64,000 bases of DNA, from the NCBI GenBank assembly GCA_951217055.1, contig OX578276.1, positions 14,491,430 through 14,555,429 on the forward strand, given 5' to 3'. Both the position numbers and the translations under genes were made by a program. Positions 1 through 10,320 of this stretch are shown here, piece by piece (the first letter of the stretch is position 1; each line of letters opens with the position of its first letter). Under the pieces are notes generated by a model that saw nothing but the letters and a program-made list of their open reading frames with translations, was not told the DNA's origin and did not search any database. Source of the DNA: Gerris lacustris (lineage: Eukaryota > Arthropoda > Insecta > Hemiptera > Gerridae).

Positions 1-848
1 AGTCTAACTCGACTACCCGATCCCGAGTCACATTCGAATTGGTGATTAAGAAAGATCATTAATTTTTAATTTCACTAACTTTCTGTTATCGATTGCCCCT
101 GTGTCTGCTTACATTTTGTCGGTTCTTATAATTAATATCGGTTCATGGGTTTTGTCTTCCCGACACCAGGCTGACAGAGCTGTGGTGAGGGGCGGGGGTG
201 CCGTTAAATTTTGCTTCAAATGGGGGAAGAAGGGTGAAAAAACTTGCAACCCTTCAGGGTTCACGAGACCTGTGAAAAAAGTACCGGTACATGTAAACCA
301 ACTTTTGGTGGATTTTTTTCATTTTTTCTTCTTTTATCGTTTAGATTACTCAAAATGAGCTTGACCAAACATCGGTAACGAGGTACTTTAAAGTACTCCT
401 TATGGGTGAAAGGTAAAATAAGGGTGTTTGGGATTTTTGGTTTGGGGGGGGGGGGGGGGATTGTGTTTTAACTCTTGTAAATCACACAGTTTTGTCAAGT
501 AAACGATGGATTATAGGTGTCCCCCCCAAAAAATAGTCTAGCGGAAGAGAAACACTTTATTAACAAAAAGTACAAAGTGGAGCTGTCCTTCATTAAAGGA
601 TTGCTATTAACACAGCATACTAATCAATCAAAAGACAATTGTTAAATAAATACATAAAATAGAATAAAATACATTTGTACAGTTAGTTGAAGTATAACAG
701 TACTTTAAAAACTAGATAACACAAATTATAAACAATACAAATAAAATTTATAGTTAATTAATAAATATGGTTATTTATAATACCTAGAGAATCCAAAATT
801 ATATTTTCAGCTAGGAGTCTTAAGAAATTTCGATCGGTGCCGATTTTG
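1..848. other. Non-coding, no feature recognised
   Basis: I see no supported gene here. A short open frame at 101-358 has low-complexity ends and no recognisable motif. A run of 16 G lies at 444-459. The stretch from 541 to 848 is AT-rich and may be the 3' flank of the LINE fragment that follows on the minus strand, but nothing proves it. Confidence 0.5.
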
Positions 849-1058
849 TCAAAAAAATAGTTTGATTTTCATTGGTATTGTGTCTCTACCCCCATACCAA
901 AGTCCGCGAACTTGAAAATTCCTGTCTCCGTGGGTTTCCCGAAACTTTTCCTTGTAGTACTCTATACATTTCTCATATATGTTTATTTTCTCCTGATGAA
1001 CTAATACAGCTTGGTCAGGATCGTTACTCTCATACCTTATTGTAGGGTCAATGATCAT
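849..1058 (-). pseudogene. LINE reverse-transcriptase C-terminal fragment
   Basis: The reading frame contains IIDPTIRYESND and, after a Tyr/Lys-rich stretch, VRGLWYGGRDTI. This resembles the extreme C-terminal tail of non-LTR retrotransposon polyproteins, which often has a short conserved '(I/V)IDPT(I/V)RYE' element followed by 'GLWFGARGTI'. Only about 70 residues remain and the catalytic reverse transcriptase core is absent. Its upstream neighbour is a mariner scrap, so this is a piece in a mosaic of dead elements. The clade cannot be assigned from so short a tail. Confidence 0.55.
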
Positions 1059-1081
1059 GGCGTGATTTTACAAATCTGACT

Positions 1082-1190
1082 TTACAAATCTGAAAACCTT
1101 GCACGCCAATGAATAGTGCCTCTTCGGTCTATCCATCTCTCTACCAGATCTACCGAAATGTGGCGGCGCACCATCTTGTTAAATAGTCCT
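1082..1190 (-). pseudogene. Mariner/Tc1 transposase scrap
   Basis: In mixed frames the minus strand reads QDGAPPHFGRS followed by WIDRRGTIHW and RARFSDL. Many insect Tc1/mariner transposases have the block 'QDGAPPH...RWIGRRGPIEWPARSPDL' around the second catalytic Asp. The fragment is about 100 bp and switches frame inside, so it is a dead scrap between the gypsy gag fragment and the LINE tail. Assignment rests on this one motif block. Confidence 0.5.
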
Positions 1191-1199
1191 CCCTGCCTG

Positions 1200-1583
1200 T
1201 TTATATAGTTTTGTAGCTGGTATATTTGTAGCTGTAAGGTTTGATAATAAATTATAGTACTTTGGGCCCAGTCAGTTGATAAGATGTCTCGTTTTGGCCT
1301 TTTGAATGTCACTTCCAGTCCTCTCCAACCCTTTAAATTTGAAAAAGTTATCTAGTCTCTGAGCGTAATCCTCAAAACTTTCCAAATTTTCGTCATTATA
1401 ATCAAAGGTCAATGATTGTAATTTTAGTATCTCTGTGGTCGAATGATGATTACCTGATGTTTGAGAATCTCCTGATATATGTAAGAAAGAATTAGATGAA
1501 TCTGTTAGACGTTGAAAGAACGAGTTAGATGTTAAAACTAGAGTAGACAACTCAACAGGATCAGGTTCTACAGGATCGCTCAT
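1200..1583 (-). pseudogene. Ty3/gypsy gag N-terminal fragment
   Basis: The minus-strand frame opens at 1583 with MSDPVEPDPVELSTL and contains LKLQSLTFDYNDENLESF followed by EDYAQRLDNFF. Ty3/gypsy Gag proteins commonly have a similar 'L..F...ENFE.Y..RLE.FF' start. An in-frame stop occurs at 1272, but Gag-like sequence continues past it to about 1200, after which mariner sequence begins. The start was placed at 1583 because it follows the LTR and primer-binding-like sequence at the usual short distance. Capsid core, zinc knuckle and pol are absent. Confidence 0.6.
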
Positions 1584-1652
1584 GATTAAACAAATAAATC
1601 TAAATTGCAATGTCTATAAGGAAACTAAAAACGGATTTTAAACATTCTAGTT

Positions 1653-1825
1653 CACCTCGTCGCCGAATTGTTATGTATGAACACAAGAACTGAAACATAT
1701 TTAATCAATTGAGCAAGAGTTTATTCACACCATCTTGTTTAGAAAGTAATAGAATATAATTTGTTTTGTAGAAGTTTTTACAAAACTGTACAAATAGTAG
1801 TTCAGATTCCAGCAAGTTACTAACA
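1653..1825 (-). repeat. Candidate LTR and primer-binding site of the gag fragment
   Basis: Read on the minus strand, a TG...CA-bounded segment (1825 to 1669) ends in ACATAACA and is followed within three bases by CGGCGACGAGG at 1653-1666. The same GGCGACGAGG string follows the LTR of the gypsy element near 51.75 kb, where it is TGGCGACGAGG. It is therefore likely the tRNA primer-binding site of this gypsy lineage. The inner LTR edge at 1669 is well placed. The outer edge at 1825 is only the first TG/CA-compatible boundary. Confidence 0.45.
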
Positions 1826-2099
1826 ATTTATTTACAGAAATTAAAATTTGTACTACTTAAAATAATATAGAATAATTACAGAGATGTTCTAGAGGAAACA
1901 ATTAGAATATTCTTCTTTTTTTTACATTATATGATTTAAAAAATAAATAGATAAATAAAATATCCTAGAATAAATAATTAAAACAAAATAATTAAAATAC
2001 AGCAAAAATCCTTATTAACTCGTACAATACAAAATATATTACAAGAGATAGGCGATGAAAAAATGAAAAAAACAAATGCAATTTGGAGTAAAGAGAAGT

Positions 2100-2440
2100 T
2101 ATTCGTTTAGCAGAAATTACCTTATCTTGAGGACTCTTACTGTGCAGTAATAGATAGGTATCATTGATTTTTTAGTTGACAGGTTATCAAGTAATTGAAT
2201 TACACTGTCTTCGTTATAAGGAGATTTGAATGCATATTTACTAAAAAAGTGAGCCCGGAAAAGTTCATAATGAGAACATATGAAAAAAACGTGATAGATT
2301 TTCATCTTACTGGAGATTACAAATTGAACAAAGTCGTTCTGTTTTGATTACATATTTGTTTCCTTGATGAAATAATTTCAGGGTTAATTTGTTACTGAGT
2401 CGAAGTTGACACATTATTCTCAATTTTTGAATTGACAACC
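2100..2440 (-). pseudogene. LINE C-terminal fragment
   Basis: Across a frame change, the minus strand reads CQLRLSNKLTLKLFHQG, then CSICN, then HVFFICSHYELFRAHFF. This pattern (QLRL, a Cys pair, then H-hydrophobic-C with a Tyr/Arg-rich tail) is the usual C-terminal zinc-binding region after the reverse transcriptase of jockey/CR1-type LINEs. At least one stop interrupts it. The sequence to its left (1830-2100) is AT-rich and may be 3' untranslated region. Confidence 0.45.
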
Positions 2441-2618
2441 TTTTTGCCACGTATTCATCGCCGATGCCTAAGACGGCTTTCACACTGCGGGCGAGACCGA
2501 GCGAGGCCGATCAGCCGATTATTATCTACCAGTCCGCGTAAAACTGTTTATAATGTCAATTCCTCCAGTAGCTCTACTACTACTAACTTAAAATTCATGG
2601 TACAAAATTGGTATGAAG

Positions 2619-2855
2619 CGGAGACGTTCTTGGGTTATTGATATTAACCTTAAACGTGAACAACATGAAGAATTCCTTAATTTATATCAGGATCTTCGGA
2701 ACGATGAAGATATCGCATTTGGAGGTACTTCCGAATGAGTGTAGACACTTGTTGATTGCATTCTGAATGCTATACGTGGGACAGTAACCAAACAAAACTC
2801 CAATTTTCGACCATCAATATGCCTAAAAGAAAGACTAATGTTGACTTTAAGGTAT
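2619..2855 (+). pseudogene. PIF/Harbinger transposase, first coding exon (relic)
   Basis: The frame reads RRRSWVIDINLKREQHEEF, followed after a frameshift by VDCILNAIRGTVTKQNSNFR and LKERLMLTLRY. These are the N-terminal blocks that precede the DDE domain in HARBI1-type transposases. A good donor-like sequence, GTATGT, follows at about 2855. The matching second exon starts near 7313. Two stops occur around 2738-2744. The apparent intron of about 4.4 kb has been inflated by repeat X and the Penelope-like element. It is possible, though less simple, that this exon belongs to a different Harbinger copy. Confidence 0.7.
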
Positions 2856-2861
2856 GTTTAA

Positions 2862-4640
2862 AATCATAAAAAACCACTTAGTGGTAAAAAAAAAAAAAAA
2901 ACACCCCACCAAATCTGTGGTCCAAAAAAGTTGTGAAATCAACTTTCTGTCCCGTGATGTTGGCTCTTTCTCCTGACCCAACACTGTCAACTTAGATACT
3001 TAGCAGCTTTTTCTCCTTGGCGGTGTGCCTTGCCATTTCCTGAAACTTGAATTTTAATATTCTTCAAACACCAATACATTTTCTTGTTTCACCTTCTCGT
3101 TTGAAACATGAGGTTTGTGTGGAAAGATAGTTGTTCACCTCATAGTCTTAGTTCTAGAAAACTAGTACTAATATAAATATGCAGGTATATTGGAGAGGAA
3201 AGCCTTTTAACAGTGTTGTTGAAGGTTCTTCTCAATTATCATTGCTGTAAATCTTTTCCATTATCAAAAAGCAAATAAAATAGAAATAAGTAATATACAA
3301 ATTAAGCTTGCAAGGAATGAATGACCCCCATGCAACTACTACTTTCTTTGCAGAGGATGCGTGGAATACAACCAGTTAACTTTGGGTAGTACTGCAGGCA
3401 CACCGCTAAGGGGAAGAAGCTGATAAGTATCTAAGTTGACAGTGTTAGGTCAGGAGAAAGTGCCAACATCACTTGGCGGGACAGAAAGTTGATTTCACAA
3501 CTATTTTGGACCACTTGGTGGGTTGTTTTTTTTTTTGTTTTTTTTTTACCACACAAGTGGTTTTTGGTCAGATTTCGTGACTTTTTGTACGGTTCCTAAA
3601 AAAAGGATTCTCTAAATGGTATATTCCCACACATTAGAGTAAAATAAAAGTGAAGATAAGAGCTGGACAAGGTCTATGGAGATTGGAGAACTACGAGACC
3701 TAAATCATTGAAAGAACAACATTCTTATAGTAGGGGCATATAAAGATTTTTAGCAGCATTTGGCCACCTAGATACACTAACATTGCTATCATTTGCGCAT
3801 ATCCAGCTGGATCCTGACCTTATATAAGTAACGAAGTGACCCTTTAATATTGTCTCACCATGATGGAAAATTGCAGCGTTAACTTTATATGTCTTATTGC
3901 ATAGTCAGTTGGCACTCCTTTTAGTTTCGTGTCACATATCTTTTGAGCTGAGTTGTTCAATATAAGGATTTAATTATGACTTGACTTTTAATGGATGTAA
4001 TTTGGACTTTTCTCCGGGTTGTATTGAGTGACGAGCATGAGTCGTCACTTATTCAATTGCATTCTTTGGGACTCTAATCATATTTTCTTGAATACCTTCG
4101 ATCCTGATGATATGCCACAGTTTCCACATGAAGTGACAGCATTGGAGGAGAAGAAAACAAATTCTGACAGAGCTGTATTTGATAGCAAAAGTAGTTTTTA
4201 AATGCAACGATACAAAGAGGTAGGTACCTAGTGTATAGTCAAAAAGTTGACTGTAGACTACAATTCATTTCTATTTAGAATAAAATGGACTCACATACAT
4301 GATATTAGAAAACAGAAATATGTATTAATAAACAAATTACTCCCCCTTGAACTCAAGAGAGTTAGGTTGAACTAAACCTATAATACTAAGTTCAAAAGGT
4401 TCAAATCAAAAGATGAACTCGTAAATAGAAGTATGTAATTCAAGCGTCATGTGGCAAGCACAAAACTACTACCAACACACTGGTGTGTTGCTAGAACCTC
4501 CGAAAAATCGTCAGGCTCACCACTTCGCATGACGTTTACTTTGTGTCTACTCATTTTAGACTGTTCGCTAGCTTGGTTTCTCGCTCCACATTCAGCGTAG
4601 GAATAAGTTGAGGGGTTGTAGGGGGGGGGGGGGGGGAGAA
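2862..4640 (-). mobile_element. Repeat X, copy 1 (inverted-arm element)
   Basis: This unit is homologous, in reverse orientation, to 17640-22886. Shared blocks include the arm with CACTTGTGTGGTAAAAA, the GACAGTGTTGGGTC-type block, the TTGAACTCAAGAGAGTTAGG-type block, and the outer TCCTACGCTGAATGTGGAGC block. Positions 2870-3010 and 3400-3580 form long imperfect inverted arms. No coding sequence was recognised, so the element looks non-autonomous. At about 4380 it preserves the uninterrupted site that carries a 3.8-kb insertion in copy 2. A 17-base poly(G) tract near 4621-4637 lies at its outer edge. Confidence 0.65.
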
Positions 4641-4875
4641 TAATATATATATATTGTAACAGAATGTTATGTTATTATTATAAAGATAAGAAGGTTGTGG
4701 GAGAGGGGAGGCTTCCCTAGTCCTCAAGACAACCAGTGAAGACGAGCTCGTCGTAGTGTTAAGAGCATCACTCAATTTTTAATAAAATTCGAAATAATTA
4801 AAAGAATAAATTAATAATAAGTATTTTACTTTCATGAACTGTTACATTGTTAACTAACATCTGAAGAGTATTTCA

Positions 4876-4908
4876 CTGAAGAAGGCCTGCGGCAGACACC
4901 GAGACGTC
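4876..4908 (+). ncRNA. Decayed hammerhead-ribozyme-like motif
   Basis: CTGAAGA at 4876-4882 is followed by a GC-rich putative stem II and by GAGAC-GTC at 4901-4908. This matches the order of hammerhead core elements (CUGANGA, stem II, GAAA, cleavage triplet GUC), except that GAAA reads GAGA, which should abolish activity. It sits upstream of the Penelope-like coding region, where such ribozymes occur in this class. Confidence 0.4.
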
Positions 4909-4971
4909 GACACCGTCAACAATTTGTATAGTAATTTATTTATAATCTTAATGTTAATTATAATAATTAAT

Positions 4972-5783
4972 GTAGAGAATAGCATCCCTTTCCTAGATAT
5001 GCTAATAATCAAAAACGCAGATGGCTCCTTATAAACTAAATGGTACCAGAAACCATCTAGCTCAGGAAGAGTTCTCCATTATGACTCACACCATCCCTTG
5101 TCTACAAAATTGAACGTTGCTCGTAATTTTACTAAAAGAATATTAGATATGTCTAGTTTAGAATACATCACAGAAAGCAAAAACACAATAAAGAAGATCC
5201 TGGGAAAAAACGGCTACCCTCGTGGTACAGTCCACTCTCTTATTGAAAACTGGAGTCAGGGTACAACCCCCCAAACAGACCACTACCTACAGGAGGTTAC
5301 GCTAAACTACCCTTTGTTAAAGGAGTCACTGAACGTATCATAGGTGTTTTAAAAAAAGTTAAGCCAGACAAAGTTATCGCAAAATATACAACAAGGGTTA
5401 TTGGGAACCTATTTTCGAAGACCAAAGATAGCATATCCCCCAAGAAACAGTCGAATATTATCTACCAGATCAATTGTAAGGACTGTGATATGGTCTATAT
5501 TGGTGAAACTATGTGCTATATGAAGGACAGACTAAATGCACATAAAAACTCAATAGACAAGAAGACACGGTACACTACTGCTCTGGCAGGCCACTGCACT
5601 GATCTCCAACACCAAGCTGACCTGAATGCTGAAAATATTAAGATCCTCCATTCGGAAAGAAATATTAACAAAAGAAGAATCCTTGAAATGTTATATATAC
5701 ACTGCAACAGGCGCACTATGAATTATAAATCCGACGTAGCAGGTGTTAGTGATCTCTACAAATTTCTCCTAGAGCCCGGATAA
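4972..5783 (+). pseudogene. Penelope-like element: RT tail and GIY-YIG endonuclease
   Basis: The sequence opens with NSIPFLDMLIIKNADGS and RVLHYDSHHPLSTK, the C-terminal reverse transcriptase region of Penelope-like elements ('PFLD....DG', 'H..HP..K'). It continues to a GIY-YIG nuclease with CKDCDMVYIGET, then Arg, His and Lys at the expected spacing (DRLNAHKNS). The nuclease nicks target DNA for insertion. There is a stop near 5033, and the end of the first frame at 5343 needs a frame change before the GIY-YIG part. Most of the reverse transcriptase is missing, consistent with the 5' truncation common in this class. Hammerhead-like motifs lie on both sides. Confidence 0.8.
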
Positions 5784-6250
5784 TCCTTCCTCTCGTCGCT
5801 AGATTGCAGCACTCTCCAGCACTAACTTGCCGCCTCCACCACTAGGTGCTCTGCTGCCACCAAGCTGTCACTTTACCGTCTTTGTTTACTTTTTCATATA
5901 CTCTCCCCTTGTTCTCTCTTTTTAACTTCGGTTCCCAATTCCTACCTTTTATGTTTCTCTTCCCCATCTTTATGCTATAATCTCTCCAGTCTCTGTTCTT
6001 CACGTAAGTGATCTTGTCTCGGTTTTTTTCTCTTTTTTCTTTTTTTTTCTATTTTCCACTTATATGTTTACCTTTTACTTTACTGTTATAAATTCTTACC
6101 TTCTCTTCTCTTACCTATTACTTTTGTTTTTATATAGGCTCGCCCTGAAGATGGCAACATAATATAATTGCCGAAACGTCGGCTATGTGAAAGTTTTGGA
6201 GTTGATTTTTTATTTACCTGACCGAACCCCCAAGTTGAGTGAAGGCGCCT

Positions 6251-6253
<3 letters not shown>
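5784..6253 (+). other. Penelope-like element 3' region
   Basis: This pyrimidine-rich, non-coding stretch follows the GIY-YIG frame and includes many T-rich tracts. The hammerhead motif at about 6138-6190 falls in it, and it ends at a long TA microsatellite. It is best read as the 3' part of the Penelope-like element, probably the repeat-like end that carries the ribozyme. Confidence 0.55.
6138..6190 (+). ncRNA. Hammerhead ribozyme candidate of Penelope-like element
   Basis: The core is complete: CTGAAGA (6145-6151), stem II TGGC...GCC with a 14-base AT-rich loop, GAAAC (6173-6177) and cleavage triplet GTC (6178-6180). Flanking GCC upstream and GGC downstream can form stem I, with ATA/TAT pairing beyond a bulge. 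Stem III would be minimal, as described for short hammerheads of Penelope-like elements. Expected self-cleavage is after C6180. Self-cleavage is inferred, not shown. Confidence 0.6.

Positions 6254-6331
<78 letters not shown>
6254..6331. repeat. (TA)n microsatellite, about 39 units
   Basis: An uninterrupted TA dinucleotide run of 78 bases lies immediately after the 3' region of the Penelope-like element. An open frame across it (Ile-Tyr repeats) is only a by-product of the repeat. Confidence 0.95.
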
Positions 6332-6334
<3 letters not shown>

Positions 6335-6358
6335 GTGTCAATAGAAAAATGGTACAAA

Positions 6359-7170
6359 CTAGAGACGGGACCTTATTTGATTAAGATAATAATACTCGTA
6401 TCTACAAAAAAACACGTTTAATAAAAATAAAAAATAAAAAAAATCATAAAAACAAAGACTTAAAATATTTTTTAAAAAAATTATATGCATTAACAGTAAT
6501 AATTGTAGTATAACAATAGTAATTGCATTGAAAGCAAAGAAAGTGTAAGCAATAAATTGTGTAACGATTGTTGAGGTGTCGATATCATTAGAGTAACTAA
6601 ACGTACCTAAAGGTAAAGGTGTTGTTGCTTGCTGAATTTGTGAAGGTTGAGTGTCACTGTCGTCAATAACTTGATATAAGATTTCTTGAAATTTTGCACG
6701 TATTTGCATCTGCTCGTTAAGTGGAAGGCTGTTGATTGGATCCCTCAAACTCATTAGAAAATGGTATGTCGAATCCTTTTTTTCTCTCCTCCTCAGTTAA
6801 CGATATGACAAGTTGTAACTTTTTCCTTTTCTAAATTTATGACTGAAGTCTCGTAAAGTTTACTCTTTTGTTTCCTTCGGGGAACAGGAAATGATTTTGA
6901 GGTTTGGGATGTTTGCGAAATATCATCATCATTGTCAACGTTAACACTGCTGGCTTCGAAGGTGGAAGTACTTTCCTCTGCATCCACCGACTTCTCAGTC
7001 AGATTGATTACTGACTATGCCTATGCCTAAATTCCCTTCTAACTTCCTTACCTCCATAGTGCCTTTCACGAATGACATGGCGTCAAACCACTTCCAATGT
7101 AGTTTTTATGTACATTTTGCAGCATCGGAACGGCCCGCTTCAACCATCTTTAATTCAACTCGGAAATGGT
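6359..7170 (-). pseudogene. Harbinger accessory protein, MADF/BESS type (relic)
   Basis: Reading leftward from 7170, the sequence gives WKWFDAMSFVKG, the end of a MADF/Myb-SANT-like DNA-binding domain. Then comes a Ser/Asp-rich linker (TSKSFPVPRRKQKSK), then FLMSLRDPINSLPLNEQMQI and RAKFQEILYQV, a BESS protein-interaction motif. Harbinger elements usually carry such a DNA-binding partner gene beside the transposase; it helps nuclear import or end recognition of the transposase. Here it is divergent from the transposase exon that starts at 7313, as in the second Harbinger at 47.6-49 kb. Stops and frame changes near 7110, 7000 and 6770 show it is dead. Confidence 0.7.
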
Positions 7171-7774
7171 AATTTTTTTACTTGTTCACCTAAAAATAAG
7201 AACAAATTAGTATATCATATAATCCAACAAGAAACTGCCAATTAATGGCCAAGTAGATTATGAAGTTGCACGGTTAAATTTTTAAATAAGTTGAACTTTG
7301 GTTTTTTTCAAGTATCTATCAACGGGTATGTCATATGGTATGTATAGAATTGGAGTTTCTACAATTCATTACATAATTTTAGAAGTATGTGAAGCGACAT
7401 GGGACAATTTAGTATCTCTTCATATACCAGAACCATACACGGCAATGCTCCTTGCTTCCGCCGAAGGCTACCTAAGAGAGTGGAATTTCCCTAACAACGT
7501 CGCCTCTATTGACGGAAAACATATTCGGGTTAAGTGGCCTGCGAGTTCAGGTAGTCTGTTTTATAACTACAAGAGGTATTTCTCCGTTGTTCTACAAGGA
7601 CTAGCGGACGCGTGGAATATTCTCAACAAGTGTTCTTTATCAACGTTTAAAGAACAAAAAATGTCAAATGCCTCATGACAATGAATTACCACAAACAAAT
7701 ATCCATCTTCCTTTCGTGATACTAGGAGATAAAGCATATCCCCTCACATCTTGGTTAATGAGACCATATCGATA

Positions 7775-8633
7775 GTGAAGGTTCCCAACCTCTTATGTCA
7801 AAATAGCCAAGTTTACAGTAGGGTATTAAAACAATATTTTAAATAGTTTTTGCAATTTATCTTTATTGTTTCTGTACTCATTTTTTACGAAATAATTTTA
7901 TTTTAAGTTGAAAAGGAAATCTTTAAGATGTATAAAATAATTTAATTATAAATTGACATAGGAGGTAGGGCACCAATCAGTTTGCATGATAGTAATGACA
8001 TAGGAGGTAGGGTATGAAGCAATAAAAACAAAAGAAGCCTGGATTTTAAAATATATAGTCAGTTTAATATTAATTTTTAATATATTTAAAGTATTTAAAA
8101 TGTATTGAAAAGAAATAAAAATACATTAATGAGGTAAGTTATCATAAAAGGCATGTGCCGCAAGTGGTATAACATTCTTTAGCTGCTGTAGGTGTTTGAA
8201 TTTTGTTTGCTTTATCTTTAGTCTTTCCTTATACATTTGAGGATAGGGATCGTCATTCACTTTTTTGGCACGACGATTCAATTCCACAAAATCCTCGTCC
8301 ATGAAACTCGTTTAAAAAGCTTTAAAACACTAAACTGTCATCAAACTCAATAAAACTGCGTCTTGACATGGGAGGTAATAGTAAACAAAGGTTAGCTTAC
8401 AACTGCCGGCTTCCAACTCCTATGTCAGTGGCTGAATGACATAAGAGTTTGGAGAAGTGAAAAGAAAATCATTTGACATAGAAGGTTTTAGATAGTGCTA
8501 CGATCTACCGCTCAATTGATTAAAAAATGACATAAGAGTTTGATCACCATAATAATTGACATTTCATTATAATTTAGGATAAATAAATTAAAAACCGCAA
8601 AAAATTGACATAGGAGGTTGGGAACCTTCAACC
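7775..8633. mobile_element. MITE with ATCGAT target duplication
   Basis: The ends are inverted: GTGAAGGTTCCCAACCTC at the left and the complement of GGTTGAAGGTTCCCAACCTC at the right. ATCGAT(A) flanks both sides (7768-7774 and 8634-8640), and removing the insert with one copy restores the Harbinger reading frame, so the boundaries are firm. There is no coding sequence. Inside are at least eight copies or variants of TGACATAGGAGGT, two of them inverted (near 7790, 7955, 7996, 8364, 8418, 8436, 8473, 8528, 8606), resembling multiple transposase-binding sites. Confidence 0.85.
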
Positions 8634-8799
8634 ATCGATATCCTAGAAGAGAGCTGAATGAGCCACAAACTGGTTTCAATTTTTATTTGTCGAGAGCAAG
8701 AAGAGTCGTAGAAAGCTCATACGGAATACTGACCACAAAATGGAGAATTTTACAAAAACAGATTGAAACAAAACCTGAAAATGTTGACAAAATTATTAA

Positions 8800-9228
8800 C
8801 CCTAGCATACTACCGTTAAATATTAATATGTTGTTACTGATACGTCACATGACTATCATCGGATCTTATTTAAATTAAACTATTTTTTAGTTTCAAAATA
8901 TAGTAACTTACATACAATATAGTTAAATGCATTATTAGTTTGGTTTATAATAAATAAATAGGCGATTTATGAATATTTCTTTTAAAAAAGTAGGTACACA
9001 TTTCTGTATTAATAAGAAGAGGAACACAATTTTCTATCTGGTAACATCTATTCACAGTAATGTTTTCGTCTGTTTCAGTCAAATTTCTTACAACTAAGCG
9101 TTAAAAAAAAAATATTAAACAGGGTAGGCATACAGGGACGTTGGGAACCATTGGACGTAGTGGGGGCGACTGGCAGGCATTTTTATCAATTCAATACGTC
9201 ACTATGACGCATAGGTAGTGTTCTAGGG
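8800..9228. mobile_element. piggyBac-like MITE, TTAA duplication
   Basis: The 429-bp insert is bounded by TTAA on both sides (8796-8799 and 9229-9232). Its ends are CCCTAGCATACTACC and the complement of CCCTAGAACACTACC. CCCTAG termini at TTAA are characteristic of piggyBac. Removing the insert with one TTAA restores the Harbinger frame. A subterminal TACGTCA pair is also inverted. It has no coding sequence, so mobilisation must have been in trans. Confidence 0.85.
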
Positions 9229-9591
9229 TTAAGTGTGTATGTATCTTACACAATATTATTATTGACGGAGTGGTGTTGATAAATCAGCTACTTTTTAATC
9301 AGAGCATAATCAGAGCCAAGGAAAGTCGAACAATGACAAACCAAGTTCACGAGCGAACAGTAGACAGGGACAGAGAGCTAAAATAATAAGACAGGCTTTC
9401 ACGGAGTATTTTCATAATAATAGAAACTGACAAATAATTTCAGAATTATTTCCGTTAAGAACGCATCGTGTCTTCGATCAACTTAATTAATTCCTCATAA
9501 ATTATACGTTTAATGGTAATGTAATCTTATTTAAAGTTTTAAATTAACCTCTTTAAAGGACATTTCAAAATATTATACTATATACAGGGTG

Positions 9592-10320
9592 TCCCCAGAT
9601 CAAGTTCCCTATAGGCGTAAATGCAAAAAAATGTAATTTTTCGACAAAAAGTCATTTTTATAAAAGCTCCTGCATCTTTTCAAATAGAGATTTATTATAC
9701 TAAACATTTTGTATCAGGTATCCTGTGCCCAAAATCTGAAATTTTTTAAAATGGGTACAAGAAGTAAGGGGGTTATTTTTGATTTTATATAAAAAAAAAA
9801 GTATTCTTTATAAAAAATGTTATTTGCCCTTCTAAAATAATTTGTCATAAAAAAGTTAAAAAAGTATGACCAAATTTGAAAAATTTAAAAGTTGTTCAAT
9901 CTGGATGATTGATGCATTGTTTTAAAGGTCTTGTCAAATATTATGGTAATGAGTTTAAGTATCGATTTAAGTAACTCAATGTAAGTTACAATAAAAAAGG
10001 TGGGAAACCAAAAAGTTTTAGTGAAAAAAGTATTTTTTTTTAGTAAAAACTCATTACCTTATTATTTGATACAATCATTGTACTAAACTAACTGGTACTA
10101 AAAAAGACCTTTAAAACAATGTATCATTCATCCAAAAAGAAAAAATTAAATTTTTCAAAGTAAAGAGTAAGGGGGGTAAATTTATACATCCTTTTATAGC
10201 TTTTTTCTGACAAAAATTACTTTAGGAAGGCAAATATTTTTTTTTAAGAATACTTTTTTATATGAAATCAAAAACAACCATCCTTATTTATCTCTTGTTA
10301 TAACGATTTTATTTGTATCA
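9592..10320. mobile_element. Foldback repeat with ACAGGGTGTC end
   Basis: The left end reads ACAGGGTGTCCCC next to TATAT. Positions about 9750-9980 and 10045-10300 are imperfect inverted arms sharing the blocks around AAAGGTCTT and GAAGGGCAAAT. A similar end, GACACCCTGTAT, closes the foldback near 47.34 kb. No coding sequence is present. The right boundary is uncertain. Confidence 0.5.

Larger units (their letters stand above)
7313..9386 (+). pseudogene. PIF/Harbinger transposase, main exon with two nested insertions
   Basis: The exon starts after a pyrimidine tract and AG at 7311-7312 with YLSTGMSYGMYRIG. It contains the first catalytic block ASIDGKHIRVK, then PFVILGDKAYPL, and the Glu block SRARRVVESSYGILTTKWRI. 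An MITE (7775-8633) and a piggyBac-like MITE (8800-9228) interrupt it, and the frame resumes cleanly after each: MRPY/RYPRRELNEP across the first and DKII/KCVCILHN across the second. It ends at the TAA at 9384-9386. The segment with the second catalytic Asp is deleted between about 7600 and 7640, with a frameshift. The divergent MADF/BESS gene lies upstream. Confidence 0.85.

Noticed and set aside
101..358. Open frame of 85 codons near the left edge
   Set aside because: No motif, low-complexity Phe-rich end and no support from neighbours.
6187..6384. Open frame of Ile-Tyr repeats
   Set aside because: It is the translation of the TA microsatellite.
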